From the NCBI RefSeq assembly GCF_001984055.1, contig NZ_LYVO01000021.1:30442-94441 (forward strand): DNA of 64,000 bases, in the 5' to 3' direction. This document shows, in pieces, positions 45,630-54,660 of this stretch. The notes beneath the pieces were generated by a model, which was not told the origin of the DNA, did not search any database, and saw only the letters and a list, made by a program, of their open reading frames with translations. The position numbers were made by a program, and so were the translations under genes. The number at the start of each line of letters is the position of its first letter. Position 1 is the stretch's first letter. Source of the DNA: Variovorax sp. KK3 (GTDB lineage Bacteria > Pseudomonadota > Gammaproteobacteria > Burkholderiales > Burkholderiaceae_C).

Positions 45630-46511
45630 CTAGCCGTCCTTGTAGTGGTGGGGCAGGCGCCCGGGCGCGGGCAGGCCGTCGATGCGGAACAGGCCGCCGT
45701 CGTTCGCCTTGCGGCCCGTCAGGCGGGCGCTGCGCGAGATGGTGGTCAGGTACATGCTCTCCAGGCGCGGGCCGCCGAAGCAGATGCTCGACGGATAGCT
45801 CACGGGCAGGTCGATCAGGCGGTCCAGCCTGCCGTCGGGCGCCAGCCGCGCGAGCTTGGCGGCCCGCGTGAGCACGGTCCAGAAAAAGCCCTGCGCGTCG
45901 ACCGTCGCGCCGTCGGGGCCGGAGTCGAACTCGTGCGTCTTCATGAACACGCGCTTGTTGCAGAGCGGGCCGCCGGGGTCGTAGTCGTAGGCCCAGACGG
46001 TTCGCTCCAGGCTGTCGGCCAGGTACAGCACGCGCCCGTCGGCGCTGAAGCAGGGACCGTTGGCGAAGCCGATGTCGTCGGCCAGCTGCTCCACGCGGCC
46101 GTCGATGCGCAGCCGGTAGAGGCCGCCCATCACCGCTTCGCCGGGCTGGCGGTCGGCATGCAGGGTGCCGGCGAGGAAGTTGCCCGCCGGATCGCATTTG
46201 CCGTCGTTGAAGCGCACCTGCGGATGGTCCACGCCGATGCCGGCCAGGTGCTCGAGCGTTCGCGTCGCGAAGTCGTAGCGCGCGAAGCGGTTGCGCAGCG
46301 CGACCACCACGGCCGCGCCGCGGCAAGGCGCGATCGACCCGACGGGCGCGGGCAGCTCGTGCCGCTCGGTTGTATCGGCATCGACGTGCAGGCGCCACAG
46401 CGTGCCCGCCATCGCGTCGATCCAGCACAGGGCTTGCGCGTCGGCATCCCAGCAGGGGCTTTCGCCCAGCTGGTCCTTCGTCGTTCCGACACGGGTGATC
46501 TCCACGGCCAT
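45630..46511 (-). CDS. SMP-30/gluconolactonase/LRE family protein
   Basis: A 293-residue six-bladed beta-propeller hydrolase. The metal-binding residues appear in GESPCWDADAQALCWID (Glu near residue 15), RFNDGKCDPAGNFLAGTL (Asn/Asp near 101) and ADSLERTVWAYDYDPGG (Asp near 165-180). Family enzymes open lactones with a divalent cation. Placed between the LysR gene and a Bug receptor, it could open the lactone made by the LLM oxygenase. The ATG at 46511 gives the family N-terminus. Divergent from the Bug gene. Confidence 0.87.
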   Translation of the reverse strand: MAVEITRVGTTKDQLGESPCWDADAQALCWIDAMAGTLWRLHVDADTTERHELPAPVGSIAPCRGAAVVVALRNRFARYDFATRTLEHLAGIGVDHPQVRFNDGKCDPAGNFLAGTLHADRQPGEAVMGGLYRLRIDGRVEQLADDIGFANGPCFSADGRVLYLADSLERTVWAYDYDPGGPLCNKRVFMKTHEFDSGPDGATVDAQGFFWTVLTRAAKLARLAPDGRLDRLIDLPVSYPSSICFGGPRLESMYLTTISRSARLTGRKANDGGLFRIDGLPAPGRLPHHYKDG

Positions 46512-46650
46512 GGCGCGAAGTGTGCTGCGGGCGGCGCCGCGCTGCCGGCGCATCCCGCAAAGCTGCTTTTCATTCCGTGCAGACCGCCGCCGGCGGCCGA
46601 CTCCTAGACTGGATCAGGCGTCCGATTCCGGGCCGACAACAGGAGACAGA

Positions 46651-47613
46651 ATGAACTATCGCAAGCTCGTCGCGGGCCTGGCGCTGGGCGCCTGCGCGCT
46701 CGCGCCCGCACTCGTGCTCGCCCAGCAGGTGACCCGCATCGTGGTGCCCTTCGCCGCCGGCGGCGGCACCGACCAGTACTGCCGCATCCTGGCCCAGGAG
46801 CTCAACAAGCAGGGCCTCAACGTCATCATCGACAACAAGCCCGGTGCCAGCGGCATCGTCGCCGCCGACCACGTGGCGCGCTCGAAGCCCGATGGGCTGA
46901 CGGTGCTGGTGTCGTCGCTGGGCACGCTGGCGAACAACAGCGTGCTGTACGACAAGCTGCCCTACGACCCGGCCAAGGATTTCGCCGCGGTCACGCAGAT
47001 CGCCTACCAGCCGGCCATCGTCGTCGGACGCGCCGACCTCCCCTACAAGAACATCAAGGAGATGGTGGCCTACGCCCGGCAGAACCCCGGCAAGATCAAC
47101 CGCGGCTCACCGGGTGCGGCCATCCTGACCAACCTGGCGCCCATCGCCTTCGAGAAGCAGCAGGGCATCAGCACGCTGCACGTGCCCTTCAACGGCGACA
47201 CGCCGGCCGTGCAGGCACTGCTGGGCGACCAGATCGACATCCACGGCACCTCGATCACGGGATCGCTGCCCTACGTGAAGTCCGGCAAGCTGCGCGTGCT
47301 GGGCGTGATGGATGCCAAGCGCCTGCCGCAGGTGCCCGATGCGCCCACCTTCAAGGAACAGGGCTTCGACATGGAGGCCACGCTCTGGTATTCGCTGTCG
47401 GTGCCGGCCGGCACGCCGAGGCCGGTGATCGACCGCCTGAACAAGGCAGTGAACCAGGTGATCGCCGATCCGGAATTCGTGGCGCGTGCGCGCGCCATCG
47501 GCATGGAGCCGCGGGGCGGCACGCCCGAGGACCTGGACCGCTTCATCAAGGTGGAGTCGGACCGCTGGGTGCCGCTGCTGCGCAGCCTGAACCTGCCCAA
47601 GCAGTCGCATTGA
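46651..47613 (+). CDS. Bug family tripartite tricarboxylate transporter substrate-binding protein (1)
   Basis: A 320-residue periplasmic solute receptor: signal peptide to about residue 25 (VLAQQ), then the Bug signature VPFAAGGGTDQYCR near 31, NKPGASGIVAAD near 64 and GTPRPVIDRLNKAVNQV near 250. Bug proteins bind carboxylates and similar small molecules and work with TctA/TctB membrane proteins, which are not in the window. AGGAGA lies eight bases before the ATG at 46651. Close paralogue of the receptor at 49716. It is followed by a strong terminator. Confidence 0.92.
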   Translation: MNYRKLVAGLALGACALAPALVLAQQVTRIVVPFAAGGGTDQYCRILAQELNKQGLNVIIDNKPGASGIVAADHVARSKPDGLTVLVSSLGTLANNSVLYDKLPYDPAKDFAAVTQIAYQPAIVVGRADLPYKNIKEMVAYARQNPGKINRGSPGAAILTNLAPIAFEKQQGISTLHVPFNGDTPAVQALLGDQIDIHGTSITGSLPYVKSGKLRVLGVMDAKRLPQVPDAPTFKEQGFDMEATLWYSLSVPAGTPRPVIDRLNKAVNQVIADPEFVARARAIGMEPRGGTPEDLDRFIKVESDRWVPLLRSLNLPKQSH

Positions 47614-47637
47614 AGGCCGCGGTTGCAGGCGCCGCAC

Positions 47638-47664
47638 GGCAAGGCACTGGCCTTGCCTTTTTTT
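47638..47664 (+). terminator. Strong intrinsic terminator after Bug receptor 1
   Basis: Eight-base perfect arms GGCAAGGC (47638-47645) and GCCTTGCC (47650-47657) close an ACTG loop and are followed by seven Ts. It lies 25 bases after the Bug stop and directly in front of the convergent CoA-transferase end. Confidence 0.95.
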
Positions 47665-47668
47665 GCGC

Positions 47669-48877
47669 CTATCGAATGACGCTCCGGCTGCCCAGCGATT
47701 CGAGCTGGGCCGCGTCGATGCCCAGCAGTTCGCTCAGCACCTCGGCCGTGTGCTCCCCCAGATGCGGCGGATGGCGGCGCACGTCCGAACGCGCGCCGTC
47801 GATGACGTAGGGCGGCGCATGCACGGCCTGCGGGCCGGCCTCGGTGTCTTCGAAACGGTGCCAGGCCTGCGTCTGCGCCGTGCGCTCGGACTGCAAGGCC
47901 TCGTACAGGCCCAGCACCTCACCGCACGGGATGCCGGCTTCGTTCATGCGCGCCAGCAGGTCGGCGCGCTCGAATTGGCGGATGCTGGCCAGGAGGATCG
48001 GCAGCAGTTCCTGGCGGTTCTTCGAGCGTTCCGTGTTGGTGGCGAACTTCGGGTCGAGCGCCAGCTCAGGGCGCACGATGACCTCGTCGCAGAACTTCCT
48101 GAACTGGCTGTTGTTGCCGACGGCGACGACCAGCGGACCGTCCGCCGCCTCGAACACGCCGTAGGGCACGATGGACGGGTGCGAATTGCCGAACTTCGGC
48201 GGATCCTTCTGGTCGAGCCAGGCGGTGAGGCCGTAGTACGAGGTGATCATCATCCCGCTGTCGTACAGCGACATCTGGATATGGCGGCCCTGGCCGGTGC
48301 GCGTGCGCTCGAAAAGCACGGCGAGGATGGCCTGCGCCGAGTACATGCCGGTGAACATGTCGACCGCGGCGATGCCGAACTTGAGCGGGCCCTGCCCTTC
48401 CTCGCCGTTCATGGCCATCATGCCGGTCTCGCCCTGGATCACCAGGTCGTAGCCGGGCCGCGCCTTCTCCTGGCTCAGCACCGAGTAGCCCGAGATCGAG
48501 CAGTAGATGATGCCGGGGTTGATCTCGCGCAGGTCGTCGTAGCCCAGGCCCATCTTGCGTACACCGCCGTACTTGAAGTTCTGGATCACGACGTCGCACT
48601 GCGCGGCGAGCTTGCGCACGAGTTCCTGGCCCTCCGGCGTCTGCAGGTCCACGCAGATCGAGCGCTTGTTGCGGTTGCAGCTGTTGAAGTACGAGGTGTT
48701 GTGGCTGCCGATGCGCTGGCCCCAGTCGCGCGTGTCGTCGCCGCGCTCGGGATGCTCGACCTTGATCACGTCGGCGCCCAGGTCGGCCAGCGCCATGCCG
48801 CACAAGGGGCCCGCCAACACCCGCGAGAGATCGAGCACGCGCACGCCGGCGAGCGGCTGCATCGAAGAATGGTTCAT
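47669..48877 (-). CDS. CaiB/BaiF class III CoA-transferase
   Basis: A 402-residue enzyme of the type that moves CoA between carboxylic acids. It has LSRVLAGPLCGMALADLGAD near residue 18, VIKVEHPERGDDTRDWG near 38, the conserved catalytic Asp region RPGYDLVIQGETGMM (Asp near residue 147) and GRHIQMSLYDSGMM near 200. It is the last gene of a minus-strand operon Bug receptor 2 - SDR - CoA-transferase, suggesting CoA activation of the compound bound by that receptor. Confidence 0.92.
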   Translation of the reverse strand: MNHSSMQPLAGVRVLDLSRVLAGPLCGMALADLGADVIKVEHPERGDDTRDWGQRIGSHNTSYFNSCNRNKRSICVDLQTPEGQELVRKLAAQCDVVIQNFKYGGVRKMGLGYDDLREINPGIIYCSISGYSVLSQEKARPGYDLVIQGETGMMAMNGEEGQGPLKFGIAAVDMFTGMYSAQAILAVLFERTRTGQGRHIQMSLYDSGMMITSYYGLTAWLDQKDPPKFGNSHPSIVPYGVFEAADGPLVVAVGNNSQFRKFCDEVIVRPELALDPKFATNTERSKNRQELLPILLASIRQFERADLLARMNEAGIPCGEVLGLYEALQSERTAQTQAWHRFEDTEAGPQAVHAPPYVIDGARSDVRRHPPHLGEHTAEVLSELLGIDAAQLESLGSRSVIR

Positions 48878-48956
48878 TGCTTGTCCTTGGTCTGTCTCTT
48901 GGTGGCGTCCGATCGACTGCCGGGGCCGCGCATGCGGCGGCCGCGTGCAGGACGCT

Positions 48957-49706
48957 TCAGTTGGCCGTGTAGCCGCCGTCGACTGGCAAGATGGTGCCGG
49001 TGACGTAGCGGGCCTGGTCCGAGGCCAGGAACACCACCGGGCCCGCGATGTCCGGTGGCTCGCCCACGCGGCGCAGCAGCGTGCGGCGCACCATGCGTTC
49101 GTAGCGCTCGGCATCGTCTTCGATGTGGGTGGTCATGGGCGTGCGGACCAGCCCCGGCGCCACCGCGTTGACGCGCACCCCGTGGGGGCCGAAGTCGCGC
49201 GCCAGAAATTTGGTGAGCTGGCCGACCGCGCCCTTCGAGGCGCCGTAGGCCAGGTGCGCCGAAGTCGCCACGAGCGAGGTGATCGAGGCGACATTGACCA
49301 CGGCGCCGCGCGTCTCGCGCAACCCGGCGGCGCAGGCCGTCGTCAGGTTGAGCACACCCTTGACGTTGACCGCCATCACGTGGTCGATGTCCTGCGCGAG
49401 CGCCTCCGCTTCGAAGACCTTGCTGCGGCCGCGCACGCCGGCGTTGTTGACGAGCACGCCGACCGGGCCCCAGGCCTCGCGAAGATCGGCGACCACGGCC
49501 TCGCACTGCGCGGCGTCGCGCACGTCGAGCGCATAGGGTCGCACGCGGTCCGTGTCGTGGCCGGTGCGTGCCGCGGCCTCTCGCGTCTTTTGGAGGTCGA
49601 CGTCCGGCAGCGCGACACGGCAGCCGGCCTCGAGCAACCGGGCCGCGATGGCGAAGCCGATGCCCTGGCTCGCCCCGCTGACCAGGGCGACGGTGTCAAC
49701 GAACAT
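48957..49706 (-). CDS. SDR family oxidoreductase (Bug/CoA-transferase operon)
   Basis: A 249-residue short-chain dehydrogenase with GASQGIG near residue 11, NNAGVRGRSK near 86, catalytic Ser of NVASITSL and YGASK near 152, and the C-terminal VDGGYTAN. The Asp after strand 2 (LPDVDLQ) suggests NAD(H). It lies ten bases after Bug receptor 2 and 79 before the CoA-transferase. Confidence 0.9.
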   Translation of the reverse strand: MFVDTVALVSGASQGIGFAIAARLLEAGCRVALPDVDLQKTREAAARTGHDTDRVRPYALDVRDAAQCEAVVADLREAWGPVGVLVNNAGVRGRSKVFEAEALAQDIDHVMAVNVKGVLNLTTACAAGLRETRGAVVNVASITSLVATSAHLAYGASKGAVGQLTKFLARDFGPHGVRVNAVAPGLVRTPMTTHIEDDAERYERMVRRTLLRRVGEPPDIAGPVVFLASDQARYVTGTILPVDGGYTAN

Positions 49707-49715
49707 CGGGCGCCT

Positions 49716-50681
49716 TCACTGCGCCTGCTTGGGCAGGTCCAGCCGCTGCAGCAGCGGAATCCAGCGCTCGGTCTCGGACTTGACGTAGGCGGCCAGGGCT
49801 TCCGGCGTGCCGCCGCGCGGCTCCATGCCGATGGCTTGCGCGCGGGTGACGAAGTCGGGGTCGGCCAGCACCTGGTTGACGGCGTGGTTGAGCTTGTCGA
49901 CGACATCCTTCGGCGTGCCGGCCGGGGCCGAGAGCGCATACCAGAGCAGCGCCTCGATGTCGTAGCCCTGCTCCTTGAAGGTGGGCGCGTCGGGCACCTG
50001 GGGCAGGCGCTTGGTGTCCATCACGCCCAGCACGCGCATCTTGCCGGCCTTGACGTGCTGCAGCGGGCCGGTGATGGAGGTGCCCTGGATGTCGATCTGG
50101 CTGCCCAGCAAGGCCTGCAGGCCGGGCGAATCGCCGTTGAAGGGAATGTGCGTGGTGCGGATGCCGGCCATGCTCTCGAAGGCCATGGGCGCCAGGTTGG
50201 TCAGGATCGACGCGCCCGGCGACCCGCGGTTGATCTTGTCCGGATGGGCCTTGGCGTAGGCCACCATCTCCTTGATGTTCTTGTAGGGCAGGTCGGGACG
50301 GCCCACGACGATGGTCGGCTGGTAGGCGATCTGCGTGACCGGCGTGAAGCTCTTGACCGGGTCGTAGGGCAGCTTCTCGTACATCACCGTGTTGCTGGCC
50401 AGGATGCTCAGCGAACTCATCAGCAGCGTGGTGCCGTCGGGCTTGGAGCGGGCGACGTTGTCGGCCGCCACGATGCCGCTGGCGCCAGGCTTGTTCTCCA
50501 CGATGGTCTGCATGCCACGCTTGGTCAGGTCCGCCGCCAGCAGGCGCGCATACTGGTCGGTGCCGCCGCCTGCCGCGAACGGCACGACGATGCGAATGGG
50601 TTGCTGGGCCTGCGCCGTGCCGACCGCGAGAACGAGGCCGAGGCCGAGCAGAAAGCCGCCGAGGCGCCTGCGGGTTTGCAT
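49716..50681 (-). CDS. Bug family tripartite tricarboxylate transporter substrate-binding protein (2)
   Basis: A 321-residue periplasmic receptor with a signal peptide ending AQAQQ (about residue 26), then VPFAAGGGTDQYAR, NKPGASGIVAAD and AKAHPDKINRGSPGASILTN. It is highly similar to receptor 1 over its full length; for example KRLPQVPDAPTFKEQG is identical in both. It likely arose by duplication and may bind a related ligand. The first gene of the operon leading to the SDR and CoA-transferase. GGAGAC precedes the ATG. Confidence 0.92.
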   Translation of the reverse strand: MQTRRRLGGFLLGLGLVLAVGTAQAQQPIRIVVPFAAGGGTDQYARLLAADLTKRGMQTIVENKPGASGIVAADNVARSKPDGTTLLMSSLSILASNTVMYEKLPYDPVKSFTPVTQIAYQPTIVVGRPDLPYKNIKEMVAYAKAHPDKINRGSPGASILTNLAPMAFESMAGIRTTHIPFNGDSPGLQALLGSQIDIQGTSITGPLQHVKAGKMRVLGVMDTKRLPQVPDAPTFKEQGYDIEALLWYALSAPAGTPKDVVDKLNHAVNQVLADPDFVTRAQAIGMEPRGGTPEALAAYVKSETERWIPLLQRLDLPKQAQ

Positions 50682-50835
50682 GTCGATGTCTCCTGAATGG
50701 GATGCGGAAAAGGTTTTTCCCAGTTTAGGAGGCCGTGTCGGGCACCGTGCATCGAAGCATGAAAAGGTGCTTTGTAGTTTCGGAGCGAATCCGCGCATCC
50801 GTGGCGGCTCGGCAGCCTCGTTCACAATGCCGCGC

Positions 50836-51264
50836 ATGCAACCGATCACGCTGCTCGAGAAGAACGTCGAGTTCGGCAACGCCGGCGAGCTCGACACCCG
50901 GAACACGGGGTGGTTCGTCGGCTTTAGCCCCTGGACCCAGGGCACGCCGGGCCAGCTGCGGCACGTGCCGGCCGGCGAGGCCATGGCCGGCCTGTGCGTC
51001 AAGTGGTTCTCGCACGGCGCGGGCGACCCGAACGGCGAGCCGAAGCCGCTGAGCGAAGGCAGGACGATGTCGATCCTGGTCAGCCCCGAGAGCGAGTTCA
51101 GGATCGAGTTCTCGACGCGCGCCGACTTCGCCGCGGACACCTTCATCGCGCACACCCTGCGCCGCCACGGCGACTTCGCGATCTGGGGCCCCGGCGTGTT
51201 CCACCGGGCCTTCGGCGTGAAGCCGGCGTCGATCCTGACGGTACGCTGGGCCACGCCGGGATAG
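50836..51264 (+). CDS. Conserved-looking small protein of unknown function
   Basis: A 142-residue soluble protein without signal peptide or membrane segment. It reads LLEKNVEFGNAGELDTRNTG at the start, RHVPAGEAMAGLCVKWFSHG near residue 41 and ends GPGVFHRAFGVKPASILTVRW. The HRAF end and beta-rich pattern hint at a cupin-like barrel, but I do not recognise the family. An ATG nine bases upstream (50827) is also possible. It is divergent from Bug receptor 2 by 154 bases and precedes the iron-type ABC operon on the same strand. Confidence 0.7.
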   Translation: MQPITLLEKNVEFGNAGELDTRNTGWFVGFSPWTQGTPGQLRHVPAGEAMAGLCVKWFSHGAGDPNGEPKPLSEGRTMSILVSPESEFRIEFSTRADFAADTFIAHTLRRHGDFAIWGPGVFHRAFGVKPASILTVRWATPG

Positions 51265-51379
51265 CGGGACTCGACCGGAGACCCCGGCCGCTTGATGGTA
51301 GTTGTACCGATCGTGCGGCACGGCGCTTCCCGCTAACCTGCACTTTTGACCCAGAGTCCTTCACGGGAGCCAAATACAC

Positions 51380-52399
51380 ATGAAGAAGCTGCCGACATTC
51401 ACCGCGGTGGTGGCGCTGATGAGCCTGTCCGCCGCCGCTTCGGCCCAAACCGTCAACGTGATCTGCTCGGTCCAGGCCGAGTGGTGCAACATGATCTCGA
51501 CGGTCTATGCGCGCACGACGGGCGTCAAGCTCAACATGTCGCTCAAGGGCTCGGGCGAGGCTCTGGCCCAGTTGATCGCCGAGCGCGACAACCCCAAGAC
51601 CGACGTCTGGTTCGGCGGCACCGGCGATCCGCACCTCCAGGCGGCCGAGGCGGGCCTCACGCTCGAATACAAGTCGCCGACGCTCGCGCAGCTCTATCCG
51701 TGGGCCCAGCAGCAGGCGCAGCAGTCGAACTACAAGACGGTCGGCATCTACTCCGGGCCGCTGGGCTTCGGCTACAACACCGAGCTGCTGGCCAAGAAGA
51801 AGCTGGGCGTTCCACGCAGCTGGGCCGACCTGTTGAAGCCCGAGTACAAGGGCGACGTGCAGGTGGCCAACCCGGCATCGAGCGGCACGGCCTACACCAT
51901 GATCGCGACGCTCGTGCAGCTGATGGGCGAAGACAAGGCCTTCGAGTACCTGAAGGGCCTGCATCGCAACGTGAGCCAGTACACCCGCTCGGGCACGGGG
52001 CCGATCAAGGCCGTGGCACGCGGCGAGACCGCCGTCTCGATCAGCTTCATCCACGACGCGCCGCAGGAGCGCATGGCGGGCTTCCCGGTCGAGACGGTGA
52101 CGCCGTCGGAAGGCACCGGCGCCGAGATCGGGTCGATGAGCATCATCAAGGGCGCGCGCAACCTCGAGCAGGCCAAGAAGTTCTACGAATGGGCGCTCAC
52201 GCCACAGGCCCAGACCTTCGGCGCCGCCTCGAAGCAGTACCAGCTGCCCTCCAACAAGGCGACGCCCGTCGACCCGAACGTGCCCGACTTCAAGAAGATC
52301 AAGATGATCAACTACGACTATGCGAAGTACGGCGAAAGCAGCGAGCGCAAGCGCTTGATCGCGCGCTGGGAGAAGGACGTCAACTCGCGTCCGCACTGA
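51380..52399 (+). CDS. ABC transporter substrate-binding protein, Fe3+ (AfuA/FbpA) family
   Basis: A 339-residue periplasmic binding protein: signal peptide to about residue 22 (AAASA-Q), NVICSVQAEWCNMISTVYAR at 25, KTDVWFGGTGDPHLQAAEAG near 73, and GPLGFGYNTELLAKKK near 128. Two cysteines (C29 and C36) close to the N-terminus are unusual and may form a disulphide. The AfuA family binds ferric iron, but relatives bind other substrates such as phosphonates or thiamine. No Fur box is visible in the 115-base gap upstream, so iron is not certain. First gene of a three-gene ABC operon. Confidence 0.88.
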   Translation: MKKLPTFTAVVALMSLSAAASAQTVNVICSVQAEWCNMISTVYARTTGVKLNMSLKGSGEALAQLIAERDNPKTDVWFGGTGDPHLQAAEAGLTLEYKSPTLAQLYPWAQQQAQQSNYKTVGIYSGPLGFGYNTELLAKKKLGVPRSWADLLKPEYKGDVQVANPASSGTAYTMIATLVQLMGEDKAFEYLKGLHRNVSQYTRSGTGPIKAVARGETAVSISFIHDAPQERMAGFPVETVTPSEGTGAEIGSMSIIKGARNLEQAKKFYEWALTPQAQTFGAASKQYQLPSNKATPVDPNVPDFKKIKMINYDYAKYGESSERKRLIARWEKDVNSRPH

Positions 52400-52418
52400 G
52401 GCGCCGGCAGGTCATCAC

Positions 52419-54644
52419 GTGACATCGACGCGCCGCGGCCGGCGCGGCCCCGACGCCGCCGTGTGGTGGTGGATCGCAATCGGGTCGGCGGCCTATCTCT
52501 TGTTGCCCTGGTACGCGCTTCAGGACGCCAGCTGGTACGAGGCATTGCCCCAGGTCTTCACCCCGGGCGAGGCCGCGTCCAACGGTGTGCTGCAGGCGCT
52601 CGCCGGGCGCGTCTGGCTCTGGATCGGCGTCGCGGGCCTGGCGGTCTGCGCGCTGGGCGCCTTGCTGCCTGCGGGCCGCTGGCAAGGCCGTGTGCTGCTC
52701 ACGGGCGGCGGCGCGGGCTTCCTCGGCCTGGCCATCAGCGGCTTCCTGATCGGCGCCAAGGGTTGGAGCGTGGCGGCCATCGAGGCGCGCGTGGGCGAGC
52801 TGGCGCTGAACCAGTTCGGCATCGGCGCCGGCGGCTTCATCGTGCTCGCCGCCTTGCTGCTGCTCGCCGCCTTCGGGCTGGCGCGCATGGGCTACTTCCG
52901 TGGCGATCTGTTCGTCTCGGCCGCGGTGCTGGGCTGCGGTGCGCTGCTGGCGCTGTTCATCGTCTACCCCGTGACGAAGGCGCTGGCAGGCGCCTTCTTC
53001 GATGACAGCGGGCGTGCGACCCTCGGCGCGCTGTTCGGCCGGATCGGCACCGAGCAGGTGTGGGGCCTCGGCTGCGTGGCAGGCGGAACGCGTTGCGGCG
53101 TTGCGTGGAACACGCTCGCGCTGGCGCTGCTGACCGCCACCGGCACCACCTTCCTGGGGACGCTGCTGGCCCTGATGGCCGAGCGCGGCGGGCCGCGCTG
53201 GCGCCGTCCACTGGGCGTGCTGGCGGTGCTGCCGATCATCACGCCGCCCTTCGTGGTGGGGCTCGGTCTGATACTGCTGTTCGGCCGTGCGGGCGTGGTG
53301 AACCAGTTGCTGGAAAGCATGTTCGGCATCGAGCCCACGCGCTGGTTCTACGGGCTGCCGGGCATTTTCGTGGCGCAGCTGTTCGCCTTCACGCCGATCG
53401 CCTTCATGATCATGCGCGGCGTGGTGCAGGGCGTGGCGCCGAGCCTGGAAGAGGCCGCGCAGATGCTGCGCGCCGACCGCCGCCGCGCCTTCTTCACGGT
53501 GACCCTGCCGCTGATCGCGCCGGGGCTGGCCAATGCCTTCCTGGTCGGCTTCATCGAGAGCATTGCGGACTTCGGCAATCCGATCGTGGTGGGCGGGCAG
53601 TTCGCGGTGCTGTCGACCGACATCTTCTTCGCCATCGTCGGCGCGCAGTTCGACCAGGGTCGCGCCGCATCGCTGGCCTGGCTGTTGACGCTGTTCGCGC
53701 TGGCCGTGTTCGCGATCCAGCGCGCGCTGCTCGGCAAGCGCAACTACACGACGGTGAGCGGCAAGGGCGACGCCGGCATCGCCATGGCGCTGCCCGACGG
53801 CGTGCGCCGCGCCGTCCAGCTCATCGCATTGCCGTGGGTCGCGTTCACCGTGGTGGTGTACCTGTTCGCCTTCGCCGGCGGCTTCGTCCAGACCTGGGGA
53901 CGCGACTACAGCCCCACGCTGCGGCACTTCCACACGGCGTTCGCGCTCGAGTGGAGTTCGTTCGGCCTGGTGTGGGCCGGCACCGCCTGGAACTCGATGA
54001 TCACCACCGTCAAGCTGGCCGCCATCGCCGCGCCGCTGACGGCCGCGCTGGGCCTGCTCATCGCCTGGCTGCTGGCGCGCAATTCGTTCCGCGGGCAGGG
54101 GGCCTTCGAGTTCGGCGCGCTGCTGGCCTTCGCCATTCCGGGGACCGTGCTGGGCGTGAGCTACATCCTGGCCTTCAACGTGCCGCCGCTCGAACTCACC
54201 GGCACCGGCCTCATCATCGTGCTGTGCTTCATGTTCCGGAACCTGCCGGTGGGGGTGCGCGCGGGCACCGCGGCGTTCAAGCAGCTCGACCGGTCGCTCG
54301 ACGAGGCGTCGCTGATGCTGCGCGCCTCGACGGCAGACACCTTGTTCCGGGTCGTGCTTCCGCTCTTGAAGCCGGCACTCGCGGCCGCGCTGGTCTACAG
54401 CTTCGTGCGCGCGATGACGACCGTGAGCGCCGTGATCTTCCTGGTCACGGCCGAGAACGAACTGGCCACCACCTACATCATCAGCCGCGTCGGCAACGGC
54501 GACTATGGCGTCGCGCTCGCCTACTGCACGGTGCTGATGCTGCTGATGGGCATCGCCATCGCGCTCGTGCAGTGGCTGGTCGGCGAGCGCCGCCTGGGCC
54601 GCCGCAAGGCCGGCGCGCCAACGGTGGCGGCCGCATCGCTTTGA
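52419..54644 (+). CDS. ABC transporter permease, Fe3+ type, extended N-terminus
   Basis: A 741-residue inner-membrane protein. Two permease modules each carry an EAA-loop: EEAAQMLRADRRRAFFTVTL near residue 350 and DEASLMLRASTADTLFRVVL near residue 630, as in FbpB-type fused permeases. The normal length is 500-560; here about 190 extra N-terminal residues bring four or five more hydrophobic segments before the first module. GTG start at 52419, 19 bases after the binding-protein stop. With the ATPase that follows, it completes the importer. Confidence 0.9.
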   Translation: MTSTRRGRRGPDAAVWWWIAIGSAAYLLLPWYALQDASWYEALPQVFTPGEAASNGVLQALAGRVWLWIGVAGLAVCALGALLPAGRWQGRVLLTGGGAGFLGLAISGFLIGAKGWSVAAIEARVGELALNQFGIGAGGFIVLAALLLLAAFGLARMGYFRGDLFVSAAVLGCGALLALFIVYPVTKALAGAFFDDSGRATLGALFGRIGTEQVWGLGCVAGGTRCGVAWNTLALALLTATGTTFLGTLLALMAERGGPRWRRPLGVLAVLPIITPPFVVGLGLILLFGRAGVVNQLLESMFGIEPTRWFYGLPGIFVAQLFAFTPIAFMIMRGVVQGVAPSLEEAAQMLRADRRRAFFTVTLPLIAPGLANAFLVGFIESIADFGNPIVVGGQFAVLSTDIFFAIVGAQFDQGRAASLAWLLTLFALAVFAIQRALLGKRNYTTVSGKGDAGIAMALPDGVRRAVQLIALPWVAFTVVVYLFAFAGGFVQTWGRDYSPTLRHFHTAFALEWSSFGLVWAGTAWNSMITTVKLAAIAAPLTAALGLLIAWLLARNSFRGQGAFEFGALLAFAIPGTVLGVSYILAFNVPPLELTGTGLIIVLCFMFRNLPVGVRAGTAAFKQLDRSLDEASLMLRASTADTLFRVVLPLLKPALAAALVYSFVRAMTTVSAVIFLVTAENELATTYIISRVGNGDYGVALAYCTVLMLLMGIAIALVQWLVGERRLGRRKAGAPTVAAASL

Positions 54645-54660
54645 GGACGAGACACGCACC

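Noticed and set aside
51265..51379. Possible Fur box before the iron-type ABC operon
   Set aside because: No AT-rich stretch with GATAAT-like hexamers or a palindrome is visible there.
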